From Cyanophora paradoxa (Eukaryota; Glaucocystophyceae; Cyanophorales; Cyanophoraceae): DNA of 64,000 nucleotides. Made by a program: the position numbers and the translations under genes. The notes below the pieces were generated by a model. The model did no database searches. It was given only the letters and a program-made list of their open reading frames with translations, and was not told the DNA's origin. The DNA lies in contig QPMI01000436.1 of NCBI GenBank assembly GCA_004431415.1, forward strand, positions 124,001 through 188,000. The letters are read 5' to 3'. How positions within the stretch are numbered: the stretch's first letter is position 1; each line of letters starts with the position of its first letter. Positions 57,860-64,000 of the stretch are shown here, piece by piece.

Positions 57860-60800
57860 GCGGCGGCGCCCTCGCGACTGGCCCTCTCGCGATCGCAGGC
57901 TGCGGCGCCGACGGCGGCGCCGGCGGCGCCGGCCGGCGGAGATGTTAATGTTGCATGCGTAGGGCCGGCCGCGGCGGTACCAGTGTCATCTCCGCAGCCC
58001 GCAGAGGCGTCGCTTCCCCTCCGGTTTCTAAGGAGGGCGCCTCTCCTGCCCACCCCGCAGCCGCCGCAACCCTCGCCTGCCGCTCCAGCCCAGCCTGCCC
58101 CCGCCCCCAGCGCCAGCGCCAGCCGGGGTCCCTCCGGATCCGCGGCGCTGCGCATGCCGGAAGGGGCGATCGTGGCGACTGTTGACTCCAAGGCAGCAGC
58201 CGCCGCCATGGCTTCCGTGCACGCGCCGTCCTCGCTGGCTTCCACCCCGGGCCCGGCCTCGCAGGCCATGATCAGCCCGCTCCCTGTCACGACGGCCGTG
58301 GCCGCGCCGGCTGCAGCGGCACCGGCGCCGACGCCGGCCGCTCTCCCATTGCCTCCGCCTCCGCAAACGATGGCCGACCTGGAGGACTCCTCGCTCATCT
58401 GCCACGGCGCGGTGCGCGGCATCGAGTTTCCGTCGCCTGCTCGCGATTGCCTTTGCATGTCAAGTCTAGATCTGGCCGGGGGCTGATTCTGAGCTGAACG
58501 GCAGATATTATCTGGACAGCCGTGCCTCGACAAGAGCTGCGCGAAAATTCACGGTGCATAATTATATTGCGTCGGTTTCATTTTGGGCCGCGCTCATGGG
58601 AGGCTGCATGTGCAGACAAGCGCCTTCTCAAAGGCATCGCGTGCAAGAAATTCTGGACAAGCGGTTCTTGTGGGAAATCGGGCAGCAAATGCTGGTGAAT
58701 CTCTTTGCAGATGCTATTCGAATTCGCGCACTTGTTTCCATATGTTGATTCTGGATAAACTTTTGTTTTCCAGGTTTAACCACGAGACGAACTCGCCCCA
58801 TGCACTCGCCCGCATCCGTTTGCGGCTCGAGGCGGAGTGCTCGCGATCGGGTCTTCCCGCGGCTTCAGCTGTGGCAACGGAGTTGGCGGCGGAGCGGTCG
58901 GCGCAGTCGGTAGCAGCCGCGGCCGACGCCCCCGCGCATGCGGCAGCCACAGCAACAGTCGCTGCTCCTGCGACAGTCTCGATTGGCAACGATGCTCCTG
59001 CAGAAGCTGCAGCGGTCGCTTCTGCTGTTGCAGCTGGCGCTTCTGCGGCCATTGCGACGTCGACGGCAGCGGCTGCAGCAACGGTCGCTCCTCCGACAAC
59101 GGTCTCAACGGTCAACATCGCTTCAAATGCTGCAGCGACCGCGTCCAAAGCAGACGCTACTGCTCCCTCAACAGCGGCCGCACAGAAGCTGGCACTCGCG
59201 CCAGCAGTGGACCTCAAGACACCTGCAGCTACGGCTGCAGCTGCAGCTGCCGCCGAAGCATCTGCAGCCGCGCCTCCGTCTCAGGCCGCGGTCGCTTCCA
59301 AGGCCTCTACCACCCACTCGGAGGCGTCAGTCACGAAGACATACACGGCCACAGAACAAGCGCCTGGGCCGGCGTACGCCCTCTCCAGGCCTGCAGCTGG
59401 CCAGAGCCACGGGGACGGCTACCTCAACAAGATTTTCACAGAGTTGTTGGGCGAAGCAGGCGGTTTCCTATCTACCGCCCAACTTGGCTTGCGTTTTCGG
59501 GAGAAGGTCGGGGAGATCGCGGCCGAGCTGCTGTTACCTCTCTCCTCGGAGTGTGGAATGGACAGGCTCTCGGCCCACTTGCGCCGGTGGGAACCCGTCA
59601 CTGCTTTCCTTCGATCTCTTCTTTTGAACAGTCTGTTGTGCAGATTTCCCGACCTCTTCGACATTTCTGGGCAGGAAACCGCCTTTCGAGTGTCCCTGCG
59701 GAGCGGCGTTGATGGGACGGGTCTGCGGCCGCCTGCGACCGCACCGGTACCGGCGATACCGAGCAAACCAGTTTGGTGCGCCTCTCAAATTTTCCTTTTC
59801 TCCTTCTCACTTATATCCCGCCCAGCATCCCGCCACCACAGGATTGTGCACACATAAATTCCCAGATAGCAAAAGCTACGCAGTTGCCACAGCCCGAACG
59901 TGTGCTGTAACCCGGCCCTCCCATCGACCGCAATGGGCACGTGCACGTGTCTGAGATGGATCGATATCGCAGTGGCGGAGCAGATCGCTGAAACGCTGGT
60001 CGACATCCTCCGCGCGCGGGGGCCGCAGGAATGCGACGTGGCAACACTCGCACAGGCGTTCGACAAGCAGGTACGCGTGTAACGCACTTTATAATAATTA
60101 GCTAGATCTTAAAAGCCCATTCGGAATCGCGACCTCGAATTCGAATTCGAATTGGCTGACCGGGGCCGTTGCCGCAGACCGGCAAGTCCTTTGCTGCAGC
60201 TCTTGGGAAGAATGCCAACGCATCCCTGACCAGTTTCTGCATGTGGTTCGCATGGAATTATATTTCCGCTTCCGCTTTACATTTGCGCTGCAAATGCCAT
60301 TAACAATTTTAATTCGGGCTACTCTCTCCACCGTCAGCTATCCGCACCTGTTCTCGCTCCGTTGTAATTGCAAAAGCGGGAAGAAGCTTAAGCCTATGGT
60401 ATATGTGACGCTTCGGTCCGATGCCGCTGCCGGTACGTATACGCTTCAAATTAGTTTCACGCTTTTGGGGTGCTGCTTACTGTGGGCTTCGCAACGGGCG
60501 TGCAGGAGTTTCGAATTCTCTGCTCCCATCTCCGCAGCCCGCAGCCGCATCGCTTCCCCTCCGGCCGCCGCCCTTCGTGCCCGCGGCCGGCGCCGGGGGG
60601 ACGGCCCTCCTGCCTACCCCGCTGCAGCCCTCGCCTGGTTCTGCAGCTGCCACCCAGCCCGCGTTCCTTGGACCTCCCCTTTCATGGACCACGACCTCCC
60701 TCGCGATCGGCTTTAATGTCTCCAGCCATGAACCACCGCTTTCATTTGTGGGGCTCGACGCTCGTGCTCCAACCAACGCTCCCGCAGCCGCCCCATTCTT

Positions 60801-62183
60801 CTTCTCGCAGCCGACATGTACAGCCCCATCCACGCATATGGCTGGAGCGACTCTGGATTTCCCGCCGGGCTACCATCGGCTGCAGCCTCAGACGCAGCCG
60901 CAGCCTGCCCCCGCGCCCAGCGCCGCCAGCCCGCGGCCGGGTCCCTCGGGATCCGCGGCGCTGCGCATGCCAGAAGGGGCGATCGTGGCGGCGCTGCAGG
61001 AGTGCCTGCGGGAGGCCGGCGGCTCCGCCCCGCCGGCCGCTCTCGCCTCCGCCCTCCGCGCCAAGGTGCCCCAACTTCAATTCATATAACTTCTTCTCAG
61101 AGTCTTCTTCAAGGCTTTAGCTTCGTCCTCTGCCAGGTTGGGCGCACGTTCGTGGAGGCGGCGGGGGACCCCAACTTTCTCGCCCTCGTCCGCCGGTGGG
61201 CAGATCTGGATCTAGAGCCGTCGAAAATTCAACCAAAATACTCTAGATCTTAGCAGTCGAATTCTACTTCATATAGCTCTAGAGATCATAAGCTTCGCTA
61301 TTTGATCGTTTACGTTATCCCTCGTCCGCCGGTGGGCAGCTGCAGACTCGGTGCAGAGCCGTTGAAAGGAGAATAGCAATTCTACATTACTTTAGCAGTC
61401 GAATTCCACTTCATGTAGCTCTAGAGAAAATAAGCTTCAAATAGCTCTGGAGATAATAAGCCACTTTCCTCGCCCTCGTCCGCCGGTGTGCAGATCTGGA
61501 TCTAGAGCCCTCGAGACGAGAATAGCAGTCGAATTCTACTTCGTACAGAGATAATAATAAGCTTTGCTGTAAAATCATTTACGTTATCACACACACACTA
61601 AGAGAATGTTCGGACGTGTCCCTCGGGCTCTGTCTGAGTGTGCCTTTGTCTGTGCGCGCAGGCACCCCGGGGAATTCCGGCTGGTCCCGGCGAGCTCGAG
61701 CCCCGCCCCGGGCCTGGGCCAGGCCGGGTGCGAGGGTGGCATCGCCTCCGCCTCGGCCTCTGCCGGATCCGGAATCGTTGCGATCGCCCTGGCGTCGTCG
61801 CAGTCGGCCGCACTGCCGCCGGCTGCTCCTAAGCCAATCGCCTCGAGCTCGTCAGCGTCTTCACAATCACCGGCCCCGTCTCCCTCGCCCCACAAAGGTG
61901 CGCGCGGCCGGCGCCCGGCCCGCAGCCACCCAAGCGTGATTCAAATTTGATCGAATATTGAATATATACTGGTGCTGACGACGGCCGGGCGCGCGCAGTG
62001 GCCCCGCCCTATAGGCCTCTCCTGCACCGCTACAGCCCCCCAGCATGCGCAGCGGCGCCGGCGCCCGCGCCCGCGCCCGCGGCAGCGGAGCAGCCAGCTG
62101 CTGTGGTCATGGCAGCCGATGGGTCCGACCAAGGCGCGGAGCTCGCCGAGGGCCGAGGCCAGCGGTGCGCCGGCGGACTATAG
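51374..62183 (+). CDS. Gene C: vWA-Ig-IFI44-like GTPase with eight LOTUS-like repeats and two CCCH fingers
   Basis: It starts MREARHLRGRPAALLQPARD. vWA-like and Ig-like parts as in A and B, but two bases fewer near 52443 (PGG then STSAAHG instead of AYFGRH) shift the frame. GTPase: GPHGSGK-SSFFNS across a 49-nt GC-AG intron (52877-52925), HVTNEFFRFRLD, VAIFDSWGIDG, VAISQVDRLGG, RAVYRIALAAVRAANDF. LOTUS-like repeats start near 54.49 and 54.87 kb; then CCCH (PCLDKDCTKVH, CKKFWTDGSCGKSGSECW plus FNH, 55.5-55.8 kb); LOTUS near 56.05, 56.58 and 57.34 kb; second CCCH (PCLDKSCAKIH, CKKFWTSGSCGKSGSKCW plus FNH, 58.5-58.8 kb); LOTUS near 59.41, 59.98 and 60.97 kb, the last ending HPGEFRLVPASSS after a repeat-filled intron. 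Ends RGQRCAGGL. Alternatively two genes split near 57.7-58.5 kb. There is no U-box. Confidence 0.65.
61176..61560 (+). repeat. Tandem degenerate repeat of an exon-intron junction inside gene C
   Basis: The exon end CTCGTCCGCCGGTGGGCAG recurs at about 61323 (CCTCGTCCGCCGGTGGGCAG) and 61474 (CTCGTCCGCCGGTGTGCAG), each followed by similar AT-rich sequence with GTCGAATTC, TACTTC and ATAAGCTT words. The unit is about 145-150 bp. Only the first copy keeps the full upstream exon. Confidence 0.75.
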
Positions 62184-62218
62184 TCAGCGTCGACGGAGTG
62201 TCTAGTCTTAGAGCCTGT

Positions 62219-62283
62219 GGTCAAGTGACCAATTGCAAGGGCTTACGGTGGATACGGATGCCTTCACGGCGGATACTTAGGCC
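62219..62283 (+). other. Possible fragment of organellar 23S rRNA 5' end
   Basis: GGTCAAGTGACC, then AAGGGCTTACGGTGGATAC, then CGGCGGATACTTAGGC resembles the conserved 5' end of plastid/bacterial 23S rRNA (..GGGCTTACGGTGGATACCTAGGCAC..). Only about 50-65 nt are recognisable and the second part looks like a partial repeat of the first. It is probably an organelle-derived insertion, not a functional gene. Confidence 0.4.
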
Positions 62284-63491
62284 CGGCCATGATCCAAAGT
62301 CGTTCTAACTATAATATTAATTATTGTCGAGGCATTATGGTGGACACATGCATATGCAGATATCAATCGGTGCATGTTTATCATGTTCATCAGTGCATGT
62401 GGCAAGCGCGTGGCATGCATATGGCATAAGCTCGAATTCGCAACGTTAACAGGATGGCTACGTATACGTGTACGAAGAATTCAAAGCTCTGAGCTTTAAT
62501 TTATACAGCTTTAGCTACGCGAATTCAAAGAAGGGGCTGGCTTGGCTCAGGATCCAGATTCCGAAGTTCGGGGATGCCTCAGCTGCAGGAAGCTCAGGAT
62601 AACGCGTACGAATTTAAAGAATGATCATGATGTGAACATAATCGTGAGCTCGAGACACGCGACGTATACACGCGAGCTCGAGGCACTTCGATTCGGAAGT
62701 TCGGCAGCTACACACATACAGAGCTAGCTATAGCGCCACCATAACTCAGAGAGACAAGTAGTGGCCGCGATCGACACTAGTGAATCAGGGGGTGTGTTCT
62801 TATGCGTGGAACAGGCATAAGAACCGAAATTCTAATGGAAAGTGACCATAAGAACACAGCTTTCTTACGGTCCGATTTGTATGGTAACCGTGTGACAAAC
62901 CATAAGAAACGGGCCATGATTCATTGGAACAAACGTAAGAGTCCTACGGTTGTTCCACGGTCAGCTGTTCTCATGCATGAGAACGCGATATTTCGAGCAA
63001 GTATACACATATGCATGTGGCCACCAAGTGGAATATACTACCGACCATGCATTATTATTCTAATTGCCAAGTTGACTACTATAGCTAAAGCTAGGCTACA
63101 ATGGGGTGACAGGATGATCATGACAGGGGGGTGGAGAGCTAGGCTATTGATGATCAGGTCTACTAGGCTAGAGGAAAGAATTCGAACGATGAGGAATACA
63201 GATCGGGAAAACACTAGAACTGGTGTTGTCCGACGGTCACACAGTGTGAACGTTTCTCGCAATCGTTCGTGCTGACAACGCCAGGCATAACCGGTGCCAA
63301 TTCGGCATTACATACGAATACGTAGATTTAAACGCTACGCCTAGAATCTGAATGTGATTCGATAGCGACCGTTGCGCAACCGTTGCGTACATGTGGAGGC
63401 GCCTCGTAGTCTGCCAGTGCACGCGCACGTGGCCGCGGGCGCAGCAGACCCCGGGGCGCCGGCGCCGCGTGCACGCCCGCGGCGACTGGAC
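62284..63491. other. Gene-poor interval with palindrome cluster
   Basis: No supported gene. The 157-codon plus-strand frame at 62802-63275 overlaps a palindrome cluster and has no family features. Composition is AT-richer than the genes on either side. Confidence 0.45.
62796..62984. repeat. Cluster of inverted repeats
   Basis: GTTCTTATGC (62796-62805) pairs with GCATAAGAAC (62815-62824). TATGGT (62880-62885) pairs with ACCATA (62909-62914). GGAACAA (62926-62932) pairs with TTGTTCC (62950-62956). GTTCTCATGCATGAGAAC (62967-62984) is a perfect 18-bp palindrome. Confidence 0.8.
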
Positions 63492-64000
63492 TTACACCTT
63501 GAGGCGGCTGAGGTAGCGGAGCTTGAGGGTGAAGTGCGGCGCCGTCGCCGGCTGATCGGGCCAGCCGGGCTGCTGGTAGGTGGCAACCTTGCCGCCCTTG
63601 ATGCGGCCGTCGTACAGAAGGGTAAGGAGGTTGTCGAGCTGCGCCCTCGCCTGCGCAGACGCGGAAGGGAGCGCGAGGCTCGTTCGATCAGACAGTTTCA
63701 ACGGCTTAAATAAATACATGTTTACGCACCAGCGAGATGTAGAGCTTCTTGGTGGCGCGGGAGAGGAGGCAGAAGGGCTTGATGTAGAGGGCGGGCTGGA
63801 CGGGCGGGTCCGCGAGGACCGGGGGTGCGTCGAGGTTCTTCTTCGCCTTCTCAGCCGCCAGATCGGCCGCGTGGAGCCTCTGCTCCGCCTTCAAGATCTC
63901 CTCGCGATCGCCCTGCTGCTGCGCCTGCGCCTTCAAGACCATCGCTCCCGCCTTCTCCTCCTGCGCCTTGGCGTGGATTTCCTCGCGCCGGGTCCACACT
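63492..64000 (-). CDS. Unidentified coiled-coil protein, 3' part
   Basis: The visible part begins in a charged coiled coil (REEIHAKAQEEKAGAMVLKA, EEILKAEQRLHAADLAAEKA), then ALYIKPFCLLSRATKKLYIS. An intron (GTGCGT donor at about 63729, acceptor CGCAG at about 63655) is followed by ARAQLDNLLTLLYDGRIKGG, then KVATYQQPGWPDQPATAPHF and LKLRYLSRLKV with a stop at 63492. The final exon could instead continue through a GTGTAA-type donor. I do not recognise the family. The gene runs off the right edge. Confidence 0.55.

Noticed and set aside
62802-63275. 157-codon plus-strand frame
   Set aside because: Overlaps the palindrome cluster, has no recognisable domain, and no splice-supported neighbours.

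Overview
The window is nuclear DNA of a eukaryote, most likely a GC-rich unicellular alga or protist. Genes are cut into many small exons by very short introns (often 40-60 nt). Introns begin mostly GTGCGC or GTACCCC and end in GCAG. The ribosomal protein L13 at 10.2-11.0 kb is eukaryotic. Because introns are GC-rich and poor in stop codons, open frames run through them, so all coordinates below are gene spans built from exons I joined by eye from splice signals and family conservation. Paralogous copies differ by 1-2 nt indels, several of them in homopolymers, so some frameshifts may be sequencing errors.

Left part (0-26 kb) is compact. It holds two copies of a multipass membrane protein gene (the left one cut by the window edge), the proteasome chaperone PSMD10/gankyrin (Nas6), a gene with VPxGMS repeats, an RCC1-repeat protein, RPL13, an ATG14/UVRAG-like autophagy protein, the splicing factor SRRM1 (PWI domain plus RS tail), two tandem copies of a small acidic protein, a ZUP1/UFSP-type C78 deubiquitinase and a NEK-like kinase. 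Several neighbours are divergently arranged with short shared 5' regions.

Middle part (26-34 kb) is AT-richer and gene-poor: a Cys-rich, probably extracellular protein gene on the minus strand, about 3 kb of degenerate repeats, and a protein gene on the plus strand with a C-terminal membrane helix.

Right part (34-62 kb) is dominated by three paralogous giant genes (A and B on minus, C on plus). Their architecture I do not recognise as described: vWA-like domain, Ig-like domain, IFI44-like GTPase, CCCH zinc finger, then 4-8 LOTUS/OST-HTH-like winged-helix repeats; gene B ends in a U-box. A and B are head-to-tail; B and C point away from each other around a coiled-coil gene that shares its 5' region with C. 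Copies A and C each carry a frameshift in the Ig-like domain where B is intact, C appears to have lost one zinc-finger/LOTUS module and doubled another, and a conserved GC-AG intron interrupts the GTPase P-loop in all three. This family is the main candidate for an undescribed system: an apparent fusion of RNA-binding, GTPase and (in B) ubiquitin-ligase modules, expanded locally. Its function is unknown to me. The right edge holds the 3' part of an unidentified coiled-coil gene.
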